Shown here: positions 36,788 through 45,506 of the stretch, one piece after another
How the letters are laid out: each line of letters starts with the position of its first letter
Numbering within the stretch: the stretch's first letter is position 1
Assembly: GCF_004349265.1 (NCBI RefSeq)
Contig: NZ_SMFL01000003.1
Location: forward strand, 186,001 to 250,000
From: Dyadobacter psychrotolerans
Lineage (GTDB): Bacteria; Bacteroidota; Bacteroidia; Cytophagales; Spirosomataceae
Direction of reading: 5' to 3'
DNA: 64,000 nucleotides
The notes under the pieces: model-generated
Databases searched by the model: none
The model's input: the letters and a program-made list of their open reading frames with translations, nothing else
Told to the model about the DNA's origin: nothing
Program-made: the position numbers and the translations under genes

Positions 36788-37513
36788 TTATTTCTCTAAA
36801 AGAGCTGCCGCCGCTTCGTCAACAAACCAGTGAAGTTCTCCGTTTACCGGTTCAATAATCTGCGAAGGGAATTTGTCAAGGTTTTTTTCGCCTCCCAAAA
36901 CACTTTTTAAAGTCTCTGCTTTGCCTGAACCAACTGCCATAAATGCCACATATTTTGCTGCATTAACAACTGGAGCCGTTAAAGTGATCCTGAACATATC
37001 CTGTGCTGCAAGAAAAAATGTGTTCACCCAACCTTTTGTTTCATGAATAACATCGGTTCCCGGAAATAGTGATAAGGTATGCCCATCATCTCCCATTCCG
37101 AGCAGTACAAAGTCGAAAGTGGTTTCCGAATCTCCGAAATACTGTTTCAGTACCTTTTCATATTCAACCACAGCTTCTTCGGGTTCAATATCGGTCCGCA
37201 TCACATGGATATTTTCAGCAATCACCGGCACCTTGTTCAGCAATTCATCATAACACATTTTTGCGTTATTACGGTCGTCTTCAAAGGGAACAGCGCGTTC
37301 GTCACCCCAGAAAAAATGTAGTTTTTCCCATGGTATCTCTTCTTTATAAGGAGAGGCGGCCAGCAGGTCATACAATCTTTTCGGCGTGCTTCCTCCTGAA
37401 AGAACAAAGGTAAAACGCTCCTGAGACTTTAATACTTCCTGAATGCAATTGGTAATCCAGGAAGCAAGTTCTTCGCTTACCTGTCTGGCATCAGCTGCTA
37501 TATGAATTTCCAT
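36788..37513 (-). CDS. pgl: 6-phosphogluconolactonase
   Basis: 241 residues, ATG at 37513. The NagB/RpiA-like fold shows FVLSGGSTPKRLYDLLAA (about 37-54), FFWGDERAVPFEDDRNN, and VLLGMGDDGHTLSLFPGT, where the His and nearby residues bind the phosphate and open the lactone. It hydrolyses 6-phosphogluconolactone between the Zwf and Gnd steps. The gene follows zwf by six bases and is the last gene of the operon gnd-zwf-pgl. Confidence 0.95.
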   Translation of the reverse strand: MEIHIAADARQVSEELASWITNCIQEVLKSQERFTFVLSGGSTPKRLYDLLAASPYKEEIPWEKLHFFWGDERAVPFEDDRNNAKMCYDELLNKVPVIAENIHVMRTDIEPEEAVVEYEKVLKQYFGDSETTFDFVLLGMGDDGHTLSLFPGTDVIHETKGWVNTFFLAAQDMFRITLTAPVVNAAKYVAFMAVGSGKAETLKSVLGGEKNLDKFPSQIIEPVNGELHWFVDEAAAALLEK

Positions 37514-37519
37514 TTTTTG

Positions 37520-39028
37520 TCAGTTCTGCGTTGGCAAATTGATCCACGTACGTCCGTCGCGGGCGATCAGCGCATCAGCTTCATCAGGTCCCCACGAGTC
37601 AGGTGAATAATTTGGAAAGTCAACAGGCTGTCTGTTTTCCCAGGTTTCCAGGATCGGCATGATTACTTTCCATGCTGCATCAACCTGATCACCACGCATA
37701 AAGAGCGTTGCATCACCTTCCATCACGTCCAAAAGGAGCGTTTCGTATGCTTCCGGAAGATGTTCACCGGCTACTGCATCATAATCAAAAGTCATGTCAA
37801 CAGGATCCAGATTCATCGTTTGCCCCGGACGTTTTGCCTGGAACCTGATGCTGATATCCATGTTTGGCTGAATACTGATCGTAAGCCTGTTTGAACGCCA
37901 TGTTTCCGCAGCTTCCGCCGGGAATGCGTATTGAGGAGCCGGCTTGAACTGAATGGTGATATGAGTATCCTTTTGGTTCAGGTATTTTCCTGTACGTACG
38001 TAAAAAGGAACACCTTCCCATCGCCAGTTATCGATGTAGAATTTGGCCGCCGCAAAAGTGTCTATCTTAGAATTTGGATCAACACCTTCTTCTTCACGGT
38101 AACCAACCACCTTTTCGCCTTTTTTCCACCCGCTGGAATACTGTCCTCGAACAGCAAAATCGTGTACCTGATCTTTCGTTATTTTACGGATTGCATTGAG
38201 CACATCCACTTTTTTATTTCTGATCTCATTGGCATCAAAAGAAACCGGCGGTTCCATGGCAACCATACACATAATTTGCAGAATGTGATTCTGTACCATA
38301 TCCCGAAGTGCACCGGAACGTTCAAAATAACCGCCCCTTCCTTCCAGACCAACACTTTCAGCAGCGGTAATCTGTACATGATCAATATAATGACGGTTCC
38401 ACAGAGGCTCAAACAGTGCGTTGGCGAATCGTAAGGCCAGAATATTCTGAACCGTTTCTTTACCCAGGTAATGATCGATACGGAAAATCTGCTCTTCGGT
38501 AAACATACCGGCAAGCAGTTCATTCAACTCATGCGCACTTTGCAGGTCATGGCCAAATGGTTTTTCAACAACAATACGTGTGCTGCTTTTATCAGAGCAA
38601 ATTTTAAGTGCACCTAGTTTCTGAGCAATGGATGGCACGAGTTGCGGAGCAACTGCCAGATAAAAAATCACATTCGGATGAACTCCCCATTCCGCTTCCT
38701 TTTCTTTTACCAGATCAGTAATCAAATGATAAGCTTCCGCATTATCGCCGTCCATCTGAAGGTAGGTGACGTGCTGGGTAAACTCAGTCCAGTGACCATT
38801 TTGCTTGCCTTTGCGACGGGAGAATTTGGTAACGCCATCCAGCAAATGAGCGTGATATGCTTCATCTGTATAAGGACTGCGCCCGATACCGGCAATTTCA
38901 AATTGCTCAGGCATCCAGTTATCCAAAAACAAATTATATAAAGCAGGCGTAAGTTTTCTGTAATTCAAGTCCCCGCTTCCTCCAAAAATAAAGAGCAAAG
39001 ATGCTGGCGGACGTTTATTAATTTGCAT
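37520..39028 (-). CDS. zwf: Glucose-6-phosphate 1-dehydrogenase
   Basis: 502 residues, ATG at 39028. Motifs: the nucleotide-binding [17 protein letters not shown] (15-31), with GGSGD rather than the usual GASGD, EKPFG at 155-159, and the substrate signature RIDHYLGKE at 183-191 carrying the catalytic His. The enzyme makes 6-phosphogluconolactone and NADPH, the entry step of the oxidative pentose phosphate pathway. It lies 12 bases downstream of gnd and six upstream of pgl, so the three genes share a transcript starting near 40460. Confidence 0.96.
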   Translation of the reverse strand: MQINKRPPASLLFIFGGSGDLNYRKLTPALYNLFLDNWMPEQFEIAGIGRSPYTDEAYHAHLLDGVTKFSRRKGKQNGHWTEFTQHVTYLQMDGDNAEAYHLITDLVKEKEAEWGVHPNVIFYLAVAPQLVPSIAQKLGALKICSDKSSTRIVVEKPFGHDLQSAHELNELLAGMFTEEQIFRIDHYLGKETVQNILALRFANALFEPLWNRHYIDHVQITAAESVGLEGRGGYFERSGALRDMVQNHILQIMCMVAMEPPVSFDANEIRNKKVDVLNAIRKITKDQVHDFAVRGQYSSGWKKGEKVVGYREEEGVDPNSKIDTFAAAKFYIDNWRWEGVPFYVRTGKYLNQKDTHITIQFKPAPQYAFPAEAAETWRSNRLTISIQPNMDISIRFQAKRPGQTMNLDPVDMTFDYDAVAGEHLPEAYETLLLDVMEGDATLFMRGDQVDAAWKVIMPILETWENRQPVDFPNYSPDSWGPDEADALIARDGRTWINLPTQN

Positions 39029-39039
39029 AAAATTTCAAT

Positions 39040-40455
39040 TTAATTTTGACCCCACTCTGTATGAAAAGTACCTGGGATGTCGGTACGCTGATAAGTATGC
39101 GCTCCAAAATAATCACGCTGCGCCTGAATTAAATTGGTAGGCATCCGTTCGGTACGGAAGGCATCAAAGTAAGACAATGCTGACATAAAACCTGCAGCAG
39201 GAACACCCGCCTCAGCGGCTAGCGAAACCACAGAACGCATACCGCTTTCCACAGATTTAACGAGTGCAGCCACATCTTCGTTCAACAGAATGTTAGACAA
39301 TTCCGGGTTTTCGTTGTATGCTTTTGAAAATGTTTCCAATAAGGTAGAACGGATAATACAGCCGCCTCTCCAAACACTTACAACCTTAGGCAACGGAATG
39401 TCCATTTTAAGATCTTTTGAAGCCTGGAATAACATGGCCAGTCCTTGTGCGTAACTTAGGATTGTTGCAAAAAACAATGCGTCATGCACCATTTTAACCA
39501 ATTCTTCCTGCGAAACTGAAAGATCTGATATTAACTCATCATAAATAGCCGCTGCCTGAACACGTTCATCTTTATAACCCGACAAAGTTCTCATCGCCAC
39601 AGCCGTATCAATTACAGGAACCGCAACAGGCAATTCCATAGAATCCTGCGAAGTCCATTTACCAGTGCCTTTTGAGCCTGCTTTATCTGAAATTACGTCA
39701 ACGAGGTGGGCGTCTGTTTTATCATCTTTTTGCAGGAAAATATCAGCTGTAATTTCAACCAGAAATGATTGAAGTAAGCCTTCATTCCAACTTTTAAAAG
39801 TTTCATGTAGTTGCTGATTGCTAAGCCCTCCGCGCTTTAACAAAGCATAGGATTCACTGATCAGTTGCATAATGGCGTATTCAATACCATTGTGAACCAT
39901 TTTTACATAATGGCCAGCGCCACCTTTTCCCAGATAATCAACACATGGGACACCGCCCACTTTGGCAGCAATGGATTCCAATATCGGTTTTATATGTGCA
40001 TAAGCTTCCTCATTTCCACCGGGCATCATGCTTGGACCTGTACGTGCCCCCTGCTCACCGCCGGAAACACCCATACCCATAAAGTTAATACCTGTTTCTT
40101 TCAGATATTCTACACGGCGAAGCGTGTCTGTATAATGAGAATTACCGCCATCAATAACAACGTCACCCTTTTCAAGCAAAGGCAGAAGCGAAGCAATAAC
40201 GTCATCAACCGGCTGACCCGCCGGAACAAGCATCATCAGTTTTCTTGGCGTCTGTAACTGCCTTACCATATCTTCAAGATCAGGCACACCTTTTACAGTA
40301 GTACCAGCCGTAGCAGCCGCTTCCAAAGCAGCGTTTTTAGCCTCGTCTTTATCAAAACCGATAACAGAAAAGCCATGATCAGCCACATTGAGTAACAGGT
40401 TTCTACCCATCACCCCGAGTCCGATCATTCCAAAATCGAATAAGTTATTAGACAT
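39040..40455 (-). CDS. gnd: 6-phosphogluconate dehydrogenase, decarboxylating
   Basis: 471 residues, ATG at 40455. The dinucleotide fold has IGLGVMGRNLLLN (about 11-23), and the substrate domain shows GGNSHYTDT, MGMGVSGGEQGARTGPSMMPGG, and KMVHNGIEYAIMQLISE with the catalytic Lys. The C-terminal helical half includes RTDIPGTFHTEW. Length fits the long, NADP-dependent type. It is the first gene of gnd-zwf-pgl and should produce ribulose-5-phosphate. A 147-base gap with terminator-like sequence separates it from the lipid-type cluster on the same strand. Confidence 0.96.
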   Translation of the reverse strand: MSNNLFDFGMIGLGVMGRNLLLNVADHGFSVIGFDKDEAKNAALEAAATAGTTVKGVPDLEDMVRQLQTPRKLMMLVPAGQPVDDVIASLLPLLEKGDVVIDGGNSHYTDTLRRVEYLKETGINFMGMGVSGGEQGARTGPSMMPGGNEEAYAHIKPILESIAAKVGGVPCVDYLGKGGAGHYVKMVHNGIEYAIMQLISESYALLKRGGLSNQQLHETFKSWNEGLLQSFLVEITADIFLQKDDKTDAHLVDVISDKAGSKGTGKWTSQDSMELPVAVPVIDTAVAMRTLSGYKDERVQAAAIYDELISDLSVSQEELVKMVHDALFFATILSYAQGLAMLFQASKDLKMDIPLPKVVSVWRGGCIIRSTLLETFSKAYNENPELSNILLNEDVAALVKSVESGMRSVVSLAAEAGVPAAGFMSALSYFDAFRTERMPTNLIQAQRDYFGAHTYQRTDIPGTFHTEWGQN

Positions 40456-40564
40456 AAATTATAGCTCTATAATATAAGAAGCTACAATATTAGGATTTTT
40501 CGAAAGGAATATACGCTTAAACAACTGTTTTAATGCAAAATTAAAGCAGTGGAGATGACATTTG

Positions 40565-40603
40565 GAAACAAAAAAACCCCGCTACAGAGATTGTAAAGCA
40601 GGT
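40565..40603 (-). terminator. Terminator at the end of the prenyl-lipid-type cluster
   Basis: On the reverse strand a GCTACA/TGTAGC stem and GGGG are followed by seven T. It lies at the stop codon of the OleC-like gene. A related element occurs at 50548-50592. Confidence 0.55.
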
Positions 40604-42141
40604 TATTGTAGCTTTTGCACCAATACTTTCAGTTTTTCATAATCAATTTTAGAGTTGTGTCTCGGATCTCTTGGCATTTTATCCACAAAAATTATGTCCT
40701 CCAATGTATCCAGTGTCAGCTGTATTGCGCTTTTCACGCTGTCTTTAAGGCTGAAATCTGAAAGTTCAATCACTGCGGTAACCTTATTTTTCCAAATCAT
40801 CACGGTTCCTGCTTCCACCCCATTTATTGTCTGAAAATGATTTTCATAAACGAAGCTAGAAATGTTTTTGCCACCTGTTTCAATTAGCGAATTACATCTT
40901 CCGGTCAGAAACAAACTACCCTCTGTATCCAGATATCCGCTGTCCCCGGTGCGGTGCCAGCATTGTTTTTCAACAAAAATTTTATTCCGGTTTAAGGCCG
41001 CAGGATTATTTAGATATTTACTTAAAACATGTTTCCCGGAAACGATAATTTCTCCGGTTTCTCCCGCTTTCACTTCAAGGTTTTCCAAATCGGTTAAAGA
41101 GGAAACTGAAATATTTTCATCTGTAATCCCGATGATTTTTACCGTTGTACATTTCTCTGGTTTACCAACAAACAGGCCCTGAAACCATAAATTATTGATT
41201 TTCGTAATAAGCTCTTCGACTTCAACTGAACTGATTGGCTCCGCTTCCGTAGACCCAAACACGATTCGGATGTCCGTTTCAGGAAACGCCCTTTGGTAAA
41301 TGTTTGCCTCTGATGGGAAAACAGGGGCGCCGCCTGTGAATATTTTATCAATTCCGTGAAGTTCTGATTGATTGTTCAGCAAATACTGAGCCAGTTCTTT
41401 CACGAAAGAAGGTGATGCGATAATTGTATTTACACCGTATTTGCTAATCTGACTGAAAATTTTTTCTGGGTTTAGCGAAGAAGGTTTGCTGCTTATATAA
41501 TCTGCTATAACCGAAGTTACACCGGCACCCAGATTAAGAAGTAAAACAATTGGCAGAACCGGCATGGAAATATCATTTTCTCCTGGTTTGATCAGCGGAA
41601 TGAGGGCTTGAAATTGTTCAAAAAGAAGTTCATGTGTTCTTATTGCAGCTTTTGGTATTCCTGTACTTCCGGTCGTAAAAGTGATCAGCGCAATGTCGTT
41701 TTTGCTGGTTTCAGGAAATTTGATTGCCCGGGCTTTTTTATCGTAGTGTAAGCCAAAATGCAGTGGTATCTTTCGTAATCCCGGTACAAACCAGGCTAAG
41801 ATTGTGCCTTTGGGCGTGCCAATAAAAGCCTTGCAATCTGCAAGTTTACAGCATTCGTTTAATCTTTTTACATTCACCCATTCATCCAAAAATACCGCCA
41901 CCGCTCCGATTCTGAAAAGCGCAAGAACAATCCGGTATAAATGATCACTCATGGGTACGAACACCATTACCCGGTCTCCTTTCTGGATTCCCTTTTTCAG
42001 AAAATACAATGCAGTTTTCGTTACCGATTCTGAAAAACTATCAAACGTTATCTTTTTAGCACGGTAGATCAGCGCTGTTTTTTTTGGTATTCGCAGGGAT
42101 GTTTGATAAAAAAGATCAACAATATTGAATTGGCTACCCAT
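40603..42141 (-). CDS. OleC-like acyl-adenylating enzyme (fatty acid--CoA ligase/beta-lactone synthetase family)
   Basis: 512 residues, ATG at 42141. AMP-binding core: P-loop TFTTGSTGIPKAAIRTH (about 154-170), the IVFGSTEAEPISS motif, and HRTGDSGYLDTEGSLFLTGR. The C-terminus ends DPRHNSKID, with Lys498 in the position of the conserved catalytic lysine. The spacing and the APVFPSEAN/EAEPISS blocks match the OleC/peptide-synthase-like branch, whose best-studied member turns beta-hydroxy acids to beta-lactones in olefin biosynthesis. OleA, OleB and OleD are absent here. It may instead activate a fatty or hydroxy acid for transfer. It is the last gene of the eight-gene cluster and overlaps the SRPBCC gene by eight bases. 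Confidence 0.85.
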   Translation of the reverse strand: MGSQFNIVDLFYQTSLRIPKKTALIYRAKKITFDSFSESVTKTALYFLKKGIQKGDRVMVFVPMSDHLYRIVLALFRIGAVAVFLDEWVNVKRLNECCKLADCKAFIGTPKGTILAWFVPGLRKIPLHFGLHYDKKARAIKFPETSKNDIALITFTTGSTGIPKAAIRTHELLFEQFQALIPLIKPGENDISMPVLPIVLLLNLGAGVTSVIADYISSKPSSLNPEKIFSQISKYGVNTIIASPSFVKELAQYLLNNQSELHGIDKIFTGGAPVFPSEANIYQRAFPETDIRIVFGSTEAEPISSVEVEELITKINNLWFQGLFVGKPEKCTTVKIIGITDENISVSSLTDLENLEVKAGETGEIIVSGKHVLSKYLNNPAALNRNKIFVEKQCWHRTGDSGYLDTEGSLFLTGRCNSLIETGGKNISSFVYENHFQTINGVEAGTVMIWKNKVTAVIELSDFSLKDSVKSAIQLTLDTLEDIIFVDKMPRDPRHNSKIDYEKLKVLVQKLQ

Positions 42142-42736
42142 GATGAATACCTGATGTCTGGCTGTTTTCTACAATCCTTTTGATGTTTTCCATATTTTTT
42201 GAAAATATCCTTGTGATCTCATAAGCAGCGAGATACATTTTAAAATTGTCGGTTACCCCCGACCTCCCGACAAAAAAGACAGTGAAAGTAACACGACACT
42301 TCTTATTGTTTTGTTTTTCATAAATCTGTTCTGTTGCGAGATTCTCTGCCGACATGGGAAATTCTTTCAAATTGTAAATTGCCAACTGCCGTTTTTTACC
42401 GGGAATCACTACCGTGATCAGTTCGTCCCATTGCTTACCGGTTTCATCTTCATTGCAAAAGCACCTCCTTCTCGAACCAACAGCTCCGTCAGAAATCTTA
42501 CCGGCATTTAAGGGAATGATGTGATCAACAAATACAGACCAATGCGATGCATTTGCCGACTTGCCTAAAAACTTAAAAACAGTATCAACCGGCGCCTCTA
42601 TCTCAACCGAATGCTGTAACAGTTTATAGGAGAAACCGGGAGAACTTTTGTACGGGCTAAAAGCGACAATTGCTGTCACAACCGTAAAGGTCAATATCAA
42701 AGCCAAAAACAGCCATTTAGATAATTTGTTTCCCAT
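42134..42736 (-). CDS. Membrane-anchored SRPBCC (START-like) domain protein
   Basis: 200 residues from the ATG at 42736 (MGNKLSKW), which is preferred over the frame's start at 42799 because it gives a clean membrane anchor. An N-terminal helix (about 7-26) precedes an SRPBCC fold: YKLLQHSVEIEAPVDTVFKFLG and SANASHWSVF. Such domains bind hydrophobic ligands such as polyketides and lipids, or act as cyclases and aromatases. In this cluster a lipid-binding or ring-forming role on the membrane face is plausible but inferred. It overlaps the GNAT-like gene by 20 bases and the OleC-like gene by eight. Confidence 0.75.
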   Translation of the reverse strand: MGNKLSKWLFLALILTFTVVTAIVAFSPYKSSPGFSYKLLQHSVEIEAPVDTVFKFLGKSANASHWSVFVDHIIPLNAGKISDGAVGSRRRCFCNEDETGKQWDELITVVIPGKKRQLAIYNLKEFPMSAENLATEQIYEKQNNKKCRVTFTVFFVGRSGVTDNFKMYLAAYEITRIFSKNMENIKRIVENSQTSGIHHG

Positions 42737-43727
42737 ACAATACATAGTTTTTGTAATTGACACCGGAAAAATTCTCAGATAACCGGGTGGAGGTACCACG
42801 CTGATAGATGAACGGATGAATAGCGCTACTATATCCCAGAGCAGCCGCTTTTCTATATATGATGTTCCCGATAACGTGACCCAATCCGCTCCATTTTGGA
42901 TCGGGATGTCTTGCTAGTGTTTTAACAATCAACGACTTCTTTTTGGTATTAAAAAAATCATTGACGCAAAAATAGTACCCGATCACATTTTGACTTTTAT
43001 CTTCTGCTAAAAGAGTGAACTCAGGATCGATGTACTTTTTTGTATGAATATATTTTGCAATAAAGGCGTCTTTTGTGATTGGGGTATAAAAGAAATTGGT
43101 CCTAAAAGCAACTGTATTAAAATCATAGATCCGGGCGATTTCATCTTCAAAACGGAAAAGATCAATGGGGCGGATGACAACTCCTTCTCTATGAAATTCC
43201 TCTTCCCGTTTCAGAATTTCGGGCTTATCAAATTTAAAACTTTTGTCGATGTTGCTGAAATAATGGGCAATTGGTTCAAAGCCGGCATCCATAAAATGAT
43301 CGTTGTAAAAAAAAGGATGCAGTTGTTCTGTAAAAAAAAGCGGATTTTCATTACTGACTCCAAACCGGTAATTTTCCCAGGTGCTGCCATTCATAGGGCC
43401 GATCAAATCTGGCGCATTCAGTGTCCTTGCTTCTGATTGGATATGAGATAATATTTCTGCGGCATAGAGCGGATTATCCATGCACTCATAATTGCCAATT
43501 GTCAATACATGTTGATGATTGTATTGAAGTAACGGATTGTCATAAATGCTTGCCCTGGCTACTGGTTTCCCATTGTCAAAAAGCAAATAGCAACAGGTTA
43601 AAAACTCTTCCGGAATGGCTTCCTGACTTTTGAAACTAATATCATCTTTATTGTAAATACTCTTAGGTAAATCAATAAAGTGCCGGAAATTCGATTGTCC
43701 CGGATTGGTTTGAATTATTTCCATCAT
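42717..43727 (-). CDS. GNAT-like N-acyltransferase
   Basis: 336 residues, two adjacent ATG codons at 43727/43724. The C-terminal half (about 160-336) has a GNAT-like fold with RPIDLFRFEDEIARIYDFNTVAF and an acyl-CoA loop region near GLGHVIGNIIYRKA; the N-terminal half resembles a second, degenerate GNAT-like copy (KPVARASIYDNPLL, DLIGPMNGSTWENYR), as in YghO-type proteins. Function would be N- or O-acyl transfer to an amino- or lipid-linked acceptor; the target is unknown. It overlaps the phytol-kinase-like gene by four bases (ATGA type) and the SRPBCC gene by 20, so it is firmly part of the cluster. Confidence 0.75.
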   Translation of the reverse strand: MMEIIQTNPGQSNFRHFIDLPKSIYNKDDISFKSQEAIPEEFLTCCYLLFDNGKPVARASIYDNPLLQYNHQHVLTIGNYECMDNPLYAAEILSHIQSEARTLNAPDLIGPMNGSTWENYRFGVSNENPLFFTEQLHPFFYNDHFMDAGFEPIAHYFSNIDKSFKFDKPEILKREEEFHREGVVIRPIDLFRFEDEIARIYDFNTVAFRTNFFYTPITKDAFIAKYIHTKKYIDPEFTLLAEDKSQNVIGYYFCVNDFFNTKKKSLIVKTLARHPDPKWSGLGHVIGNIIYRKAAALGYSSAIHPFIYQRGTSTRLSENFSGVNYKNYVLYGKQII

Positions 43728-44404
43728 ATTATCAGATTCAGGACAAATGCCACACTTGCCGGAATGGTTAAATTATCCGTTCCCTTGATGCCTATTGCTT
43801 CCGAAACAGTGGCAACTGCTGAAATTAAAACAGCAAGCAAAATGAAGCTATCGATTTCCAATGCGGCCCAAGGCATGGTATAAAACGTTCCCAAGGTGAT
43901 CAGCATACAAACCATGAAAAAGGCCAGAGAGCCGGAAATGGTTTTCTTATTTTCCCCGATAAAATAAATTCCGAAGGGGTAACGTCTACCCGTCAGTGCT
44001 GCCACAGGATCGCAAATTGCCAGAATAAGAATAGGAAGGTAAAACATGATCAGGCCTTTTTCGGTACGGGCATAAACCAGGTAAACTCCATAAACAACAA
44101 TCGGATAAAGGATACTTCCATACGAAAAACGACCTATGTTATTGATAGAAGGCAGCATTTTAAATCGCAGGCTAGCCAGTAATATTATAAGAAAACTTCC
44201 GCATAAAAACAGCACCTGCCAATGGCTATGTAGTAAAACAGGGAATAGAAGTGTGATGATCCCGGTACCAACATGTACGATTTTTCTTGTCCATTCAGCC
44301 TTAACTTCCTTTTTGTGATAAAGGAATTCGGCGAATCCAAACAGTAAAAGAAAACAGCCTGCAAGAAGTAAAGGAAGTACAATTTCCTGTTTCACTGAAG
44401 TCAT
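43724..44404 (-). CDS. Phytol/dolichol kinase-like CTP-dependent membrane kinase
   Basis: 226 residues from the ATG at 44404; the frame begins at 44503 but would overlap the DUF3419 gene widely. Six or seven membrane helices. The family marks of polyprenol kinases and CTP transferases are visible: WTRKIVHVGTGI near the start, RFSYGSILYP, ICDPVAALTGRRYPFG, and NKKTISGSLAFF and ATVSEAIGIKGTDNLTIP (Lys-Thr-x2-Gly-Ser, Glu-x6-Asp). Such enzymes phosphorylate isoprenoid alcohols using CTP or NTP, as in tocopherol salvage. It is four bases from the DUF3419 gene and overlaps the GNAT-like gene. Confidence 0.8.
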   Translation of the reverse strand: MTSVKQEIVLPLLLAGCFLLLFGFAEFLYHKKEVKAEWTRKIVHVGTGIITLLFPVLLHSHWQVLFLCGSFLIILLASLRFKMLPSINNIGRFSYGSILYPIVVYGVYLVYARTEKGLIMFYLPILILAICDPVAALTGRRYPFGIYFIGENKKTISGSLAFFMVCMLITLGTFYTMPWAALEIDSFILLAVLISAVATVSEAIGIKGTDNLTIPASVAFVLNLII

Positions 44405-44408
44405 TGTT

Positions 44409-45506
44409 TTACTTGATGATTCGTTCCAGAATAAATTCCTTATAAAAGAATCCTTTGTCAATGGCTGTAAGCCGTTCTGAAAGGGCTTTTTGATATTTGA
44501 CATTTTCCGGAAACACGTATGACATGCGCCTCGGTACCATTAAATTCCAATATGCTAATATGCCATCTTTTTCGGTGCCGTCAATGAGCTCTTTCGCAGT
44601 TGCCGCAAATTGCCTTTGATCCATATATTCAAAAATATCGGAAAGATTCATGAAATTAAATTTACCGAATTCTCTGATGGCGTCCTGGGCAAAACCCTGT
44701 TTTAAGTACAACTGCTTTATGTTTGACCGGATTTTCCCGTAATTATCTTTTTGCAAAAAATGCGGCAGAAGTTCTCCAAAAGAACCGGTAAGTGTGTATT
44801 CAAGAATAAAGTTTTCCTGTGCTGCAACAGATTTCACATGATGTGCGGCTTTGTCAAAAATAAACTTTGATACCGAACCCTGTACCTGTTTTAAAAACTC
44901 AGGATCCCTTCCATATTTGCCCATCACGTAATTACTGAAAAATATTCTGAACAATAGTTTCCAGCGCCAGGTATTCCATTTTTTTGTATAAAACTGCTCC
45001 TGCTGCTCCTTTGTTTTCACTTCGAATAGCTCCTCAATTGTCTGTTTTGAATGTATCCATGGCAGAATTTTTCGGCTGAATAATTGAAAATATTTTTCAA
45101 ACTTCCCCTGGTGAATAATGCCGTTTTTAATTAAAACAAGATTGGAATCCCAGTAGGATCTGGCTTCGAAACTTAGCTGGCTTTTTAAAGAAGCAAAACA
45201 TCTTTCCCGGCTTTCAGAAAATGTAAAACCAAGAAATGCAAGCGTTTCTTCATATTCAAGATTTGTGATACAAACTCTTTTCAACTCAACCAGATATAAC
45301 TGAACTTTGTTGATATCTATGGCAACAACCATTTCGGGATCCGTTGTTAACAAAGATAAGCTGTTGTCACCCGCAGACGCGATCGACAAAATTTTGCTTC
45401 CTGCTGAAGGCGTAAGACCATCCAGCAAAATAGTCGCATCTTCCCAGCAATTTGCATAGCGGATAATTTCAAAATTAACGCGTTTGGTTAAATCCTGATC
45501 ACTCAT
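44409..45506 (-). CDS. DUF3419 protein, BtaA-like 3-amino-3-carboxypropyl transferase homologue
   Basis: 365 residues, ATG at 45506. The start YANCWEDATILLDGL (about 17-31) and the SAM-binding loop KILSIASAGDNSLSLL (about 38-53) with VVAIDINKVQ (Asp64) are the DUF3419 signature. In BtaA the family transfers the 3-amino-3-carboxypropyl group of SAM to the hydroxyl of diacylglycerol to make diacylglycerylhomoserine. Here no BtaB N-methyltransferase is nearby, so the acceptor could be another lipid or prenol; that is inference. The gene overlaps the dikinase gene by four bases (ATGA at 45503-45506). Confidence 0.85.
   Translation of the reverse strand: MSDQDLTKRVNFEIIRYANCWEDATILLDGLTPSAGSKILSIASAGDNSLSLLTTDPEMVVAIDINKVQLYLVELKRVCITNLEYEETLAFLGFTFSESRERCFASLKSQLSFEARSYWDSNLVLIKNGIIHQGKFEKYFQLFSRKILPWIHSKQTIEELFEVKTKEQQEQFYTKKWNTWRWKLLFRIFFSNYVMGKYGRDPEFLKQVQGSVSKFIFDKAAHHVKSVAAQENFILEYTLTGSFGELLPHFLQKDNYGKIRSNIKQLYLKQGFAQDAIREFGKFNFMNLSDIFEYMDQRQFAATAKELIDGTEKDGILAYWNLMVPRRMSYVFPENVKYQKALSERLTAIDKGFFYKEFILERIIK

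Noticed and set aside
37931..38434. Forward open frame of 167 codons opposite zwf
   Set aside because: It is a shadow of zwf, whose catalytic motifs occupy the same bases.
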